Source: Arachis hypogaea (lineage: Eukaryota; Streptophyta; Magnoliopsida; Fabales; Fabaceae). Taken from it: a stretch of DNA of 64,000 bases. The notes under the pieces are model-generated. The model searched no databases, was not told the DNA's origin, and saw only the letters and a program-made list of their open reading frames with translations. Positions 33,366-44,934 of this stretch are shown here, piece by piece. Each line of letters starts with the position of its first letter. The first letter of the stretch is position 1. The stretch is taken from positions 37,138,425 to 37,202,424 of the forward strand of contig NC_092048.1 of NCBI RefSeq assembly GCF_003086295.3, written 5' to 3'. A program made the translations under genes and the position numbers.

Positions 33366-33396
33366 CCTTAGCCTTAGCCTTAGCCTTAGCCTTAGG
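33366..33396. repeat. Hexanucleotide microsatellite (GCCTTA)5
   Basis: Five perfect tandem copies of a six-base unit, ending GGGTGGG. Not a plant telomere repeat (TTTAGGG). Confidence 0.9.
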
Positions 33397-33990
33397 GTGG
33401 GAGATATGTCTGCAACTCTGATTGCTTCCTTGCTGGGATTTCAATTTCAAAACTTTAAAACATGGAATAATTATTGTATCTCCACTTGTGTTTCATGAAG
33501 CATCAAGTGTCAAGAGTTTTGGTCACGGTGTCATTTTTTGTCCAATGCCCTTGTCTCGTGCCGAATATATAGTAATATGTTTGATACTGGCATATAACGT
33601 TATGGATTTGAAATAACTGACCTAATCATTTGTACATATGTAACACTGCTGTCCCAATCATATTAGTAATAGTACGTGTGGGATGCTACAAGTTATTTAT
33701 GTATAGCCATTACAAAAGACAAGCTCATGAATTTGTGAAAATAAAATTGGATCCAATTGTCAAACTCTAGTGACTCCCCCTTTATTTGGTTTCATCGACA
33801 AAACATTACCTAACAAAAAAAAAATGGGGTTTCTGATGAGATTTTCAGAGCCTTTTATATAAATCGTAAGAATAGCAAATCAGGGCAACACTGCCAACTC
33901 CCAAGAAATCCATGTAAAAAAATTGCAATGTTTTCTTCTTGTCGTTGAGCTAGCTAGCTCATCTGAATTCGAAAAGCTGAGTATAAAACT

Positions 33991-34164
33991 ATGGCATACA
34001 CTGATTCTTACCCTTTGGTGGGGCATTTGAACTTTGAAGTAGTAAAGGGTAAGTGCTGCTGTCTTCCCTGTGTCTTCATGTGTTTGGAAGCTTCCAAGAC
34101 TTTGAGATTCTCTCCTAAAGGCCTTGACTTCATGATTCTTGGAACAACTTTTTTAGAGATATAG
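33991..34164 (+). CDS. Possible 57-aa Cys-rich ORF
   Basis: ATG to TAG, 58 codons, starting MAYTDSYPLVGHLNFEVVKG and followed by a KCCCLPCVFMC cluster. A TATA-like TTTTATATAAATC lies about 140 bp upstream, at 33853-33865. No family is recognised and there is no signal peptide. It could be chance or an exon of a longer gene. Confidence 0.2.
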   Translation: MAYTDSYPLVGHLNFEVVKGKCCCLPCVFMCLEASKTLRFSPKGLDFMILGTTFLEI

Positions 34165-35180
34165 CTAGTGTCGTTTAAATGAGAATAAAGTGCAATTCAT
34201 CATCAAATTAAAGGTAATTAATAGAACTAACTATATCCAACATTTGATAATTACTAGTTAGGCTTACTTGCTAAGATTGAAGTCGGTGGTATTTCCAAAG
34301 ATTTCAAAACCCTCTAATCTTGTCTTGTAACTACTGGACAAGTCGAGCAAGACATGAGCATGTTGACAGATTCACTAAACACTAATAATATACATTTAGA
34401 TGGGAACATGGAAAAAATGACAATAATACCTTTGTCCTCCACTCCCCCAAACTCAAACATCGAAAATCAATTATATTATTATTTTGTTCTTCCTATTTTC
34501 TCTGTCCATTTGACTATAAATAAATTCAGAAAAGAGTAACCCCTCCCCGGCTCCCCCCTCGCTTTTTTTAAAAAATAAAAAATAAAAAATTTATTATTTA
34601 TGTATAAATATACCACCATCTATTTTTATACCAAATTTATTATTGAGTGAAAAATTAAAAAGAAGGGCAAAATATAAAATGGAAAAAAAGCTATTATAGG
34701 ATAGGTTGATCCCTGTCTACATGGTATATTAATTGAAATCCGTTTTCTCGGTTTAGGGCTAATGTATGTAGACTTTAGTTGTACAACAAAAGCGAAATGG
34801 AAACTACCTACCATATTTATTCAAATATGATATGGTCAAGGGTCCCTCGATCATCACTTAAAAAATTAGTTATAGAGAATGGTCATTCCCCCTCAATTTA
34901 TATGGGGTATACTAGGTACTATTAGGCACTGCCCCGTGAGACACCCTTCCAATTTCCATCTCTATCATCACTTATCAATAAGCCTAATTTGTCTTTCCTT
35001 TTCTTCAGCCATATTCTCAAGCTGGTGGTTGAGCTAGCAAGACATTGGCACCATCCGTTCTAACATAATTAATCTTATTTAATAAAATGGGATTTTAGGT
35101 TTTTTTTTTTTTTTGAGGGATGAGGGGCAGATTGTGTAAAAGGTAGTAATTAATTTATCACTTATTTATGTTACTATTTA

Positions 35181-35498
35181 GGTCTGTTTACGAAATTTTA
35201 AAAGTTATTTTTTTAAATTTTTGACTTATAAAAAGTAATAGTATTAATGTCAAGTATAATTTTTAAAATCGAATTGTAGCTTTTTAAAAAATCATTCAAG
35301 TGCTTATAGAAAAATTAAAAAAATAATTTTTTTTATAATAAATTTTTTTATTATATTTTTTTTAAAATAAATATTTTTAAAATTAAAAAATTAAATATAA
35401 AATAATTTATTTATAAATTATTTTTAATATAAGTATTTATTATTTAAATTATTTTTCTTAAAAAAAAATTAATTAAACTGTTTATTCAAACTGCATTT
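35181..35498. mobile_element. Tourist-like MITE copy 1 (about 320 bp)
   Basis: Starts GGTCTGTTTACG after TTA and is alignable over its length, same orientation, with 60972-61292. Its right end is decayed (CAAACTGCATTT). The family is PIF/Harbinger-like by its GG(T)TCTGTTTGG end and likely 3-bp duplication. Confidence 0.6.
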
Positions 35499-35603
35499 AA
35501 TAACTAACTACTAGTTAAAGACATTATTAATATCTCATATTTTTTTTGGTGACTTAAAAGAAAATAAACAAAAACTAAGAAAGAAAAAAAAACAAGAAAC
35601 TGC

Positions 35604-36400
35604 TTAAGAAAGGCAGTCCCGCTGAATACTACTCTCAAACTCCTTCCAAGGCAATGGAAGCTCCACTTGGGGAGAAATAGTCCTCATTGCAGTCTTTGCC
35701 ATGATGTCTGCTACTGTATTTGCATCTCTCAAGATCAACCGAAGATCAGCATGCCATTTCCAAGACATGATATCTCGGATTTTTAACACTAAAGGATCAA
35801 TAAACCCAGAGCAATCTTGTAAATTATTGACAATAGTAAAAGCCTCCACACAGTCTGTCTCACATATAATGTCTCTTTGTCCCGAGTCCCATGCTAAAAG
35901 AAAGCCTCTCCAAATAGCAAACAACTCTCCTTGCAAAATGCTACGACTCTCAATTGTTCCCAGACAGCCTCGTTGCCACCTTCCCTTCCAATCTCTGCTA
36001 ACACAAGCAAAACCAACTCGAGCACCACTGCCAGGATAGCTAGCATCACAATTAATCTTAAAGGTACCCACTGAGGGGGGAATCCAAGAGCCACTAATGG
36101 TTGAGGGGATAGATAGTCGTTGCAACTCAAAAATATTTCGGAGCTCCTTTTCTAAGGACAAAGCCATACCAATCACCTTGTCTGTGGTCCAATGCTCGTG
36201 AGGATGAAAGATCTCGTTATTTCTCGAACACAAAATTCACCAGAGACCAGAAAAGAATCTAAAGGGGCGCTGTTTGCTATTATGTAAGAACCAACTCATC
36301 AAATCCACTGGTTGATCGGAGATCCCTAAAGATATCATGTGAATGAATATATGGTTATCCGTGACCCTTGTTGTTAACATAAAATCATAAATTATTAGTT
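35604..36400 (-). pseudogene. LINE 3' end: RNase H-like (RVT_3) domain fragment
   Basis: The open part (35604-36233, about 209 codons) is the RNase H domain found at the end of plant LINE ORF2: TFKINCDASYPGSGARVGFA, GELFAIWRGFLLAWDSG, ETDCVEAF and DANTVADIMAK, carrying the Asp/Glu/Asp acid series. Upstream in the same frame, about 45 more codons (FRFFSGLW...) are separated by one TGA at about 36234-36236, where a Trp codon is usual. Downstream the minus strand ends in an A-rich tail near 35540-35550. It is 5'-truncated, as most LINE copies are. Not a host gene. Confidence 0.8.
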
Positions 36401-37105
36401 AATTAAGAGTTAAGACCCTTATACTATTAGGTGAGCTTGTCATTAAGGAATTAGCAGCCTACTATATTTTGTACTAATACTACAATACTGCCCTGTGGAG
36501 CTAGCTAGCTAGCAGGTGTATATATGAACAATCAACTGAAATATATATATAAATAAGCACAGAACTGATGAAGCTAGTGGAAAGCTTTGAATGCTCCCTT
36601 CCTGATTTGTACGTTTGTATTGAGGAAGAGGAAAACACTGACAAAATTAAATCATTGCAGTTGTGGGAGGAGTACTTCAATTTGGTTTTGTTCATGAATC
36701 AATCATGATTCATGATGCAGATATATATATATACACTTTCCAGTTTCCACACATATAAGAGTTAAAAAATAATAATAAAAATGTATGTCGTAGTAACAAG
36801 TCTCATGATTTTCTCTCTTTGAAATTTAAATCCTTTATATTACTGTTACCCTTCTCTATCACGGAATCAATGTAGTTACAGAAGAAATCAAGTTTAGGTA
36901 AAGATTTTTATGAAACTGTTGTTGAAAAGGCTATGTATGCTAATGTAGCACTTTATATTATATTATTTTATTTTAATTTTGGTATTGTGTAGGTCCTTTC
37001 TTTTTCTGACATTTGAATTTCAAACATCATTAAGCGCCTTCAATCAATATAATTAACGTCCTTGATATTGATAATGGTCCCCTCCCCTACCACTTACGGC
37101 TAATT
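36401..37105. other. Intergenic stretch
   Basis: Nothing coding is recognised. It includes GCTAGCTAGCTAGC (36502-36512 region) and a short (TA) run near 36722. Confidence 0.45.
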
Positions 37106-37106
37106 T

Positions 37107-37640
37107 TTTTTTATATTGGAAGAGTGTGTGAGTTGTGCTTGGTTATGGTGTATACAGGTGTTAGACACAAGTGTGGGACAGGGAGAAATCGGACCGTCCG
37201 AATTCTTTGTAAAAAAATTCGTTAATCACAAATCGGACCGTCGGATTAGTTTTTGTTTTTGTTTTATTTATTTAACATGAAATCGGACCCTCCGTTTACA
37301 GTTTTTTTTTTTTAAAAAAAAAAAAAACTGAAAACGGACCCTCAGTTTTCCATTTGTGTTTTTTTTAATTTTTCCTTTAAAACAAAACGGATCCTCCGTT
37401 TTTAGTTTTTTTTTTTTTTTTTTTTTAAATCAAAACGGACCGTCCGAATTTTATAAAAAAATTATTTTTTTGTAGATCTCCTCTAATCGGACCGTCCGAG
37501 TTCCTTATTCCAAATCGCTCGGTCCGATTTCAGCCTCCTGACACCACATGCATGAAAAGCACCCCTATTCTCCATAATGCTGTTACACCCCAACCCTTCC
37601 CCCATATTAAAAATAAAAAATATGTCCCAGCGCAAATATA
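37107..37640. repeat. Element A: eight palindromic words around CGGACCGTCCG
   Basis: Eight copies of a 19-bp word whose best form is AAATCGGACCGTCCGATTT lie at about 37186, 37229, 37280, 37331, 37384, 37432, 37483 and 37512, separated by T- or A-rich spacers of about 10-30 bp. Some inner words have drifted to CGGACCCTCCG. The flanks (left GAGTGTGTGAGTTGTGCT, right CTCCATAATGCTG and TTCCCCCATATTAAAA) match those of element B. No transposase or clear target duplication was found, and the exact ends are uncertain. Confidence 0.7.
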
Positions 37641-38097
37641 TGCCACACTTAATACTTTAATTTCTTCTTTACTTGCTTATAATTAGACAGTTAATTAATT
37701 AACATTCTAATAGACATGCAAATCCCACTAATTCTCACGTCAAGTACTATGTAATAAGTACCTTAATTTTAATAACAGTAATCTTCCTACTATCAAAACA
37801 TAACCCCACGAAACTTCTAGGATACAAAAAGACATTATTGATCATGATGCCATCTTTAGCTGGAAACTTTTGGTAGTTTTTACTTGCTGAGCAAGTGAAA
37901 TTTTTTATTTTTATTCTCTTTAACTTGCGGCCTAAAACAAGTAAAAATTGTTCTTGTCGAGTAAGTCCCTCCCATGCTCTGCTGTTGGTACTTATCCAGG
38001 AAGTTTTTAGCTTTTCAGTTTTCACTCCTACCCATTTGAAGTTATAGGGCAAATTCTTTTCTTTTCTTTTTTTTTTTAAAAAAAAGGACATGGCTGA

Positions 38098-38520
38098 TTT
38101 TTTTAGATATGATGTGAGGGTGTGAGTTATGCTGGGATATGATGATTACGGGTGATTTACACTGTTATGACGGCGTTGCTTTTTTGGAATTTTGGGGGAA
38201 GAAATCGGAGGCACCGATTTGAGGAGGAAGGAATCGGTGCCACCGATTTGTGTGAGGGAGAGGCTAAGGGGTATTAAATCGGTGCCACCGATTTGTGCTA
38301 GGGAGAAGGAAAGGCTAAGGGGTATTAAATCGGTGCCACCGATTTGTGGGTGCTGGAAGACGTTAGCTAAGAATGCATTAATCGGTCCCACCGATTTCCG
38401 TTCCACCCATCGGTGTCACCGATTTCTTCATCAACGCTGTCACAGCTCCGTCAAACACCCCAAAACTCCATAACGCTGCGAAACACCAGCACCTTTCCCA
38501 TATCAAAATTAAAAAACTCC
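38098..38520. repeat. Element B: six palindromic words around CGGTGCCACCG
   Basis: Six copies of AAATCGGTGCCACCGATTT or close variants lie at 38202, 38231, 38276, 38327, 38379 and 38407. Words 2-4 share a repeated spacer ending AGGCTAAGGGGTATT. The left flank (GAGGGTGTGAGTTATGCT) and right flank (CTCCATAACGCTG, then TTTCCCATATCAAAA) are homologous to element A, but the word has TG/CA where A has AC/GT. The words lack stops on either strand, so ORFs open both ways (38192-38473 and 38146-38406) with repeated peptides (SVPPIC; IGGTDLIPLSLS). These are read as by-products. Confidence 0.75.
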
Positions 38521-38985
38521 AATAAATTTTACACCACAAAAGTAATTAATTGTATATCGTATTCAATAAATTAAGTGATAGGAAAAGTTCAATATTAATT
38601 GTAGGATAATTCATTTTTTCTTTATTACTTATGAATTATTATGATTCCTTAATCACTAGAACTCAGGTAAATTATGTAAAGTCAACTACAGCTGAGTTTT
38701 TACTTAATCATTATCATTAGTCACATATGATGAAGTTGGAAGTTGGAACCTTAACCACACCACACTATATATTTTAATATACGACAATGCTAAAGAAATA
38801 ATAATTAAAAGATGTTTTATTTAAGTTAATGTTTATAATTCTAACAAACCTAAAATATGATAAACTTAAACTGATTTAGACTTTTTTTTTTAAATATTTT
38901 TGTTCTTAATAAAAAATAATATGCATTTTTACAAGTGTTATCAATACCTAATCCAAACGGAAAAACAGCATAAGGTTGCACCACA

Positions 38986-38988
<3 letters not shown>

Positions 38989-39030
<42 letters not shown>
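38989..39030. repeat. (TA) microsatellite, about 20 units
   Basis: A perfect TA/AT run of about 41 bp in the upstream region of the OFP8-like gene, likely length-polymorphic. Confidence 0.95.
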
Positions 39031-39033
<3 letters not shown>

Positions 39034-39303
39034 ACATTATTACAAAAAATATTATTTATAAATTAAAATTATTTTTTAAAATTAATTATTAATATATTTA
39101 TGTATAAATATATGTATAATTTAATTTATTTTTAATATATATTTTATATTAATAATTGATTTTAATTTACTCATAGCATGTTCATGTTCGCATTATTATT
39201 ACGACTTTTTGGGTTTCTCATGCATTTATATCTCTCCCTCTTCATTTTCTTCCTTCAAAAAACCTCTCACCCACTCTTCTCTCTCTCTCTCTCACTCTTT
39301 GCC

Positions 39304-40215
39304 ATGGAAAACCGGCTGAAAATGCGAATCTCTCGCATGTTTCGGTCATCATTCGGGTCTTGCCGGAACCGGAACATCACTGACGTTATGGAAAAGGCAG
39401 TGTTCACCCCACCACCCAACCACCACGGTGGCTTCCACCACCTCATCATGATAGAGCCACCGCCACCTCCACCATCAAGACCCCGTCCCTTTCCCTCCAT
39501 TTGCAAACCCAAGTCCTCCCAAACTTTCAAAACCGTCGACGACAATTGCATCTTGTCGTTTAAGGATTCTCTCCCAAGACGCACCAGAGTCTCCGAGCTC
39601 TCATCACCCTTTGCCGTGGACGGCGGCGGTTTCTGCCCCCCTGCGGCACCAAACACACCCCTCAACACAATCTACGAACACGAGAAGACGAAGAACAAGA
39701 ACTCATCGTCAGCGAGAGACTTCAAGAACAAGAAGAAAAAGAAGAAGAATAAGAAGAAGATGGTTAATGCCCATAAGAAAAGAGACATGTTCCCGTTTAA
39801 TTCTTGCGCCAAAGACACAAACTTTGGAGGTTATTGGTGGTATAGCAGCGACGAAGACGACGAAACAGACACGCTTTTCTCCTCCAAGAGCCTCTCTTCC
39901 GACTCCTCAAGGTCTCGCCGGCGCCACCGTTCTCGCCGGAAAAACCGTGGCGGAGGGCGGAGCTCCGATACGGGCGTGATGCCATTGCAAGGGAAGGTGA
40001 AGGACACTTTCGCTGTGGTGAAGCGATCCAGTGATCCATACAGTGACTTCAGGACTTCCATGGTGGAAATGATCGTTGAGAAGCAGATATTTTCACCAAA
40101 TGGTTTGGAGAATCTGTTGCAGTGTTTTCTTTCTCTGAATTCCTATCATCATCATAACCTCATTGTAGAGGTCTTCACCGAGATTTGGGAAGCGTTGTTC
40201 TCTGACTGGTTTTGA
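39304..40215 (+). CDS. OFP8: OVATE family protein, OFP8 type, 303 aa
   Basis: A plant-specific nuclear transcriptional repressor that works with KNOX/BELL homeodomain proteins and affects organ shape and cell elongation (known for the family). The C-terminal OVATE domain (about residues 235-300) reads FAVVKRSSDPYSDFRTSMVE, then MIVEKQIFSPNGLENLLQCF, then LSLNSYHHHNLIVEVFTEIW. The N-terminus MENRLKMRISRMFRSSFGSC and the middle GGYWWYSSDEDDETDTLFSS are the OFP8-like signature. A Lys-rich tract (residues about 145-165) and an Arg-rich tract (about 215-230) could serve as nuclear signals. Single exon, as usual for the family. The frame is open upstream to 39178, but the ATG at 39304, in the context GCCATGG, gives the family N-terminus and was preferred. 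Confidence 0.93.
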   Translation: MENRLKMRISRMFRSSFGSCRNRNITDVMEKAVFTPPPNHHGGFHHLIMIEPPPPPPSRPRPFPSICKPKSSQTFKTVDDNCILSFKDSLPRRTRVSELSSPFAVDGGGFCPPAAPNTPLNTIYEHEKTKNKNSSSARDFKNKKKKKKNKKKMVNAHKKRDMFPFNSCAKDTNFGGYWWYSSDEDDETDTLFSSKSLSSDSSRSRRRHRSRRKNRGGGRSSDTGVMPLQGKVKDTFAVVKRSSDPYSDFRTSMVEMIVEKQIFSPNGLENLLQCFLSLNSYHHHNLIVEVFTEIWEALFSDWF

Positions 40216-40216
40216 T

Positions 40217-40253
40217 ATTATTATTATTATTAAATAATAATAATAATAATAAT
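40217..40253. repeat. (ATT)n/(AAT)n hairpin just after the OFP8 stop
   Basis: Five ATT units are followed directly by six to seven AAT units, starting 2 bp after the stop codon. The halves are complementary, so the transcript can fold into a long A-U hairpin in the 3' untranslated region. Confidence 0.85.
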
Positions 40254-40901
40254 TTGATCTTCTTTCTCTATGTATGTATGTGTTAGCTGCACTTAACTTA
40301 GCTTAGTTCTTCTAACTTAGTTTGCATGTATAATATTCATATCCATCCTTTTCATTTCTGTTAGTCTAATGTTCCTGACAGGCATTATTATTTGTCTCTT
40401 AGTTAACAAAGTGAGACTGAACTGAACTGATCAAACTTTATTTATTTTTATCTTTTGTGAGATTATTTGGTTTAATGATCAAGAACGGGTTAATAAAAGT
40501 TTGGAAAGGTGGTGTTAAAAAATAAAAACTTTTGAAAAGAGTACTTGTGTTGGCAGCCCTGTGGGAAAAGATTGTTCAATGGAAATGGAAAAACAAGAGG
40601 CCTTGGTTGTATCATTGAAAGATGGCCGATTGGATGCTCTGTTTTGATTCGAATCATGGAAAAGTGCTTCAAAAATGCAAAAGCCTCTGTCTTAGGCTTA
40701 CTCTCTCCGTGTTCTTTTGGACCTTTTCAAATTCTTTTTCATTTGGTTGTGCCAAAACAATACAAAAAGATACTACCACTATTTCTTCTATGTTCAAAAG
40801 TCTTAATGAATAAAAAATTAGGGGAAAATGAAGAGGCATGTTGAAATTAATTAGTATGTTATCATTAGAAAACTATCAGTCTACCACATCAGATAAGGGG
40901 G

Positions 40902-41408
40902 AGTAAATCGTCAAATTAGTTTTTAAAAAATTATTTATTTTTTAAATTAATTTTTGAAAAAAAATTAATTAAATTTATTTTTTAAAAATTTTAAATTAGT
41001 TATATTAATTTTTTTATTATTATTTTACTAATGGTGTGGTACATTAAATAACATTACAATATATATTTAATAATTTTAATTGATTATTAATATAATTAAT
41101 TTATAAAATTAAATTAAATTAAATTTAAATTGAAAGATTTTAATATCTCAAGTTCTTCTATCAATTAAATTTTAATTTAATTTAATTTTATAAATTTATT
41201 ATGTTAATAATCAATTAAGATTTATAAAAATATGTGGTGTTATTATTTAATGTGTCATCTTAACAAATTTTGATATCATCAAAAGAATTAACGAAACGAT
41301 TAGTATAAATAATTTAAATTTTTTAAAAAATGAATTTAATTAAAAAAATTGTTTAAAGACGAATTTAAAAAATGAGGATCTTTTAAAAATTAATTTGAAC
41401 CATTTACT
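40902..41408. mobile_element. Foldback MITE, about 507 bp
   Basis: The left arm starts AGTAAATCGTCAAATTAG and the right arm is its imperfect inverse, ending CTAATTTGAACCATTTACT-like sequence. The arms are about 240 bp each around a centre near 41158. No ORF. No convincing target duplication was found at the boundaries used. The superfamily was not assigned. Confidence 0.7.
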
Positions 41409-42545
41409 GGAACGAATGCTACAAAGCTACAGAGATCCACTTCTCACTTTTAACAGCATAGCCTTTTTTTATTTTAAAAAAAGAAAGTGAAGATGTACGT
41501 GAGATCTACATTTGATTTTCCTTTCTTTTGATGGTGTGGTGTCCATTTGACTCTGGTAAGTGTTAACAAAATATGGATATACTTGCTGGCAGAAAGATAT
41601 ACTACTATTTGGATTTGAAAAATGTTATCATGATCATAGCTAATAATAATCGATACTGTATTTTTAAAGAACCAATACCGAGTGATTCAGGCATGATATT
41701 TTTTACCATTGTTCCTTGGCCTGGTGAGAATTTGGGTGTTTTTTAAATTATGTTGATGGGTGACTTGATTGAGTCTCGCCAGTTCCCTATGTCCCCTCCT
41801 CTTCTCCTCTTGTATAAGCTAAAAAGGAAAATAAAATAATAATCACATTGAAGGGTACAATGTTGACCTTATTATTTCTGTTGATTAATCTACTATTCAT
41901 ATGGGACACAAGGGCATTCACATGATGCAAATATTTCTAGTATCCGCATGTCTTATTTGCATCCACCTTGTTTAATTAAGCATTGTCAAGCTGGAGAACC
42001 AAAGATGCGCATATATGACTGAATAGCATTTTTTTTTTTGTCTCTTGCCTCGTGACTCACAGGATAACATGAACAATTATTAGCAATTAGGCATTTTGTT
42101 TGTAAAGATTTTTTGGTTTACGTTTTTATTTTTTATTTTTAAAACTTTATAAAAAAAAACAACAAATAAAATTTTCTTACTTTTATTATTTTATTTTTTT
42201 TAGAAAATTTAAAAAATAAAAAATACTAAAAATAAAAACATAAAATGAAAATACAAACTAATCATATCCTAAGTATTTCTTATGTCATTAAAGTTGTAAT
42301 ATTAATAATGTAGCATTAAGGTTGTCACATGGCAGTACACAACAAAGTTTAAAAGTCAATTGTAATCGGTGTCCAAAAATAAATGGGAAAAGAAAGACAA
42401 TCGGCTTCTTGGTTGTGTTTGCAGTTAGCAAACACCAAAGACAAAACACATATATTTGGTTCTTAATTGAAAGCAAGTTAATTAAGACATATAGCTATCT
42501 AAATTCATATTTGTGTATCAATTATTTGTTTTATAAAAATATTAT

Positions 42546-42689
42546 CTATATACTAAAATCAATTACTATATATTTATATATATAAATACGTATGTTATTT
42601 AATTTATTTTTATATATATTTCGTATTTTAAAATATATTAATATATTTTATATTAGTGACTGATTTTGATAACTGATTTTAGTATACAC
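42546..42689. mobile_element. AT-rich MITE, family with GTGTATA ends, copy 1
   Basis: Runs from TATACTAAAATCAATTACTA to GACTGATTTTGATAACTG, then TTTTAGTATACAC. The same layout recurs at 44299-44457, and partly at about 39055-39172 and, reversed, about 51010-51130. It is recognised by shared internal blocks (TTTAATTTATTTTTA, TTTTATATTA). Low sequence complexity limits confidence. Confidence 0.45.
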
Positions 42690-43063
42690 AAAATACCTTG
42701 TTTTTTTTATATTTGAGTAAGTAAGAAAGGACATACATACATACATACATACACACACCAAGCAAGCATTGTCCCATAGATGTAGATCGTGTTGTTTGTC
42801 TTCATCACTATATACTTAAAAGCAAAAGTAAAAAAGGAAAAAAAAAATGTAGTTAGCCAAGAAGGATCTTGGCCTATTCACGTACAAGTTTGATCAATGA
42901 CAATCAAAGATTTAGATGTTGGGTTCTGATGGGACTATAGGCTGCATCTTCAAAATGCCTCCAACAAACTAATGGAAAACATGTGTTACCACTATAATAT
43001 AAGAAAATTTAGATTTTTAGCTATGCACGATGTAGCTAGTAAAAATAATAATAGAAAAAAGGA

Positions 43064-43081
43064 GGGGGGGGGGGGGGGGGG
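43064..43081. repeat. Run of 18 G
   Basis: An uninterrupted G run in a purine-rich stretch (AAAAAAGGA before, AGGGATTGG after), with further G clusters up to 43130. It can form a G-quadruplex and is prone to length errors in sequencing. Confidence 0.9.
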
Positions 43082-44298
43082 AGGGATTGGTGATGTGTAT
43101 GTGAGAGGCGGGGGGATGAAGAGGGACAGGTGGCATTCCATTATGCAGTGGAGTGGCAATAAGGGAAGGCTGAAACATCAATTTGGTCTGTGTCAAACGA
43201 AGTTGGCGCTGCTGCTTATTGCTTCATGAAAGAGAAGGCACAGGGGAATGAGCAAATAACTGTTATGAGCCTTTGCAGACAGAATATCAATATTAAAAAC
43301 CAAAACATTCATTTCTATTACTTGTGGCCTTGTGGGGGGCACTCTACCTACCCATTCTCCTCTTCTTTGATAGCAATGTAACATCACATTTCGCATACTA
43401 TTTCAGATATACGAGGAGATAAGATCAAATTAAATACCCTGCCCATGCATTGCAAAGGACATCACCTTCACATTATTGAAAATAGATCAAGAAACAGAGA
43501 GCCTGTGAGGAATATTTCTATATTCTTTCAATATATTGATAAATGCCTGCTTTATTGCTTATGTTTTAGCTTTATAATTTGTTTATAAATATTAATTTGA
43601 TTATGAGTGGTGGGGGTGGGATCTGATGTGTGCCGCAAATGGAAAGCAGATTAAAGAATGTCTGGTAGTGGTCAATCCACTATGTCTTTGTTTTGTTTGC
43701 CACTTTGTAATTAATGATCGCATTTTTTGGGTCCTTGAGCCCCAAATCTCATTGTCAATGCACACAAACCAAATAAGAGTCCCCCAAGTGCAATTAATAA
43801 AGAGAGAAAGGGGCCAATGCATTGGGTGACCAGAGATGCATAATTGGGCTGTCCTTCTTCTCTATTATGCTATTTGTCCTTTAATACCCAAGGTTTCCCT
43901 TGGGCTAGCTTCTACTTGTCACTGTCCTCCCTCCTGTACTATTTATTCACAATAACCTCCTAATGCTTCCAATTCTTTTCAAAATATTTAAAATCATTAT
44001 AAACTTTTACAACTCGCCACCAAAAATATATTCATGGACAAACTGTTAGGGATACCAACACCCTAAGGACTCATCAGCTTATTAGAGGTTCTTGGAAACT
44101 TTTCAAAAGGTTTTTACATCACCCAAATTGCCAAATGCTTTTGAAAAAATAATAAGGAAAAGTTTATTATAAATATGTATCAAGTAATGTTGGACTTCTC
44201 AAAAACAAGTACATGAGGCCCTAAGGAAATGTCTACGCACACATGTTAATCACTTTTTATTGTTGGTTATGGTTCTATAAAAGAAATAAAAATATTAT

Positions 44299-44457
44299 GT
44301 GTATATAAAAAATTAGTTACTATACAATTGTATATAAATATATGAATTATATCTTTTAAAATATATATATATATATTTTTTGTCTTTTAATTGTTAATTT
44401 TTTTTGTATACTTTATATTTTAACGTGTATTTTATACTAATTGATTTTGGTATACAC
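44299..44457. mobile_element. AT-rich MITE, family with GTGTATA ends, copy 2
   Basis: Starts GTGTATATAAAAAATTAG and ends CTAATTGATTTTGGTATACAC. These are imperfect inverted ends, and it shares internal blocks with the copy at 42546-42689. About 159 bp, no coding. Confidence 0.5.
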
Positions 44458-44934
44458 CTATAATCCTAATATAATTGATAAAAGAAAATAAAAAAATGAT
44501 TAGAAATTTTAACTCATTCTCCTAATTTTTAAATAAAAAAATTTTGAATTTTTTTTATCATTTTTATGTTTTTTTAAAAATAAAATATATTTTTACTTAT
44601 TTAAGTATTATGAAGATAATTGAAAGAATGAATTAGAATTTTCAATCATCACTAAAAAAAATTATATATTCACTAAAAATCAGCAATTAAATTAATTAAT
44701 ATATTTATACATATTAATTTAACTAAATAATCAAATCGGTCATAATAAAAAAATCAAGCTTTATCAAATTCGTTCATAATATTATATTAAATATGTATTT
44801 TTATACATAATGATTATTTAGTAATTAACTTTTTTATGTATATATAATATTTGTTATTTCAGAATTCCAATATTGGGAAAGAAAAAAAAAAAGCAGCATG
44901 GCAAATGAAATTAAGGCAACGAAGGAAGAAGATG

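Larger units (their letters stand above)
33035..35180. other. Intergenic stretch after the transporter
   Basis: The 3' untranslated region of the transporter should be at its start. It contains a hexamer run at 33366-33396 and a 57-codon Cys-rich frame at 33991-34164. Otherwise it is unassigned AT-rich sequence with short homopolymers. No RNA gene was recognised. Confidence 0.5.

Noticed and set aside
33361..33400. Interstitial telomere repeat
   Set aside because: The unit is GCCTTA, not the plant TTTAGGG/CCCTAAA.
38146..38473. Opposed ORFs with repeated peptides (SVPPIC and IGGTDLIPLSLS)
   Set aside because: Both are translations of the palindromic words of element B, which lack stops on either strand. 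No start context or conservation supports a protein.
39178..39303. N-terminal extension of OFP8 from the upstream in-frame ATG (hydrophobic stretch)
   Set aside because: The family N-terminus begins at 39304 in a good start context. The extension is Leu/Phe-rich translation of a CT-rich leader.
40545..40844. 99-codon plus ORF after OFP8
   Set aside because: No family resemblance; ordinary composition for 3' flanking DNA. Left unannotated.
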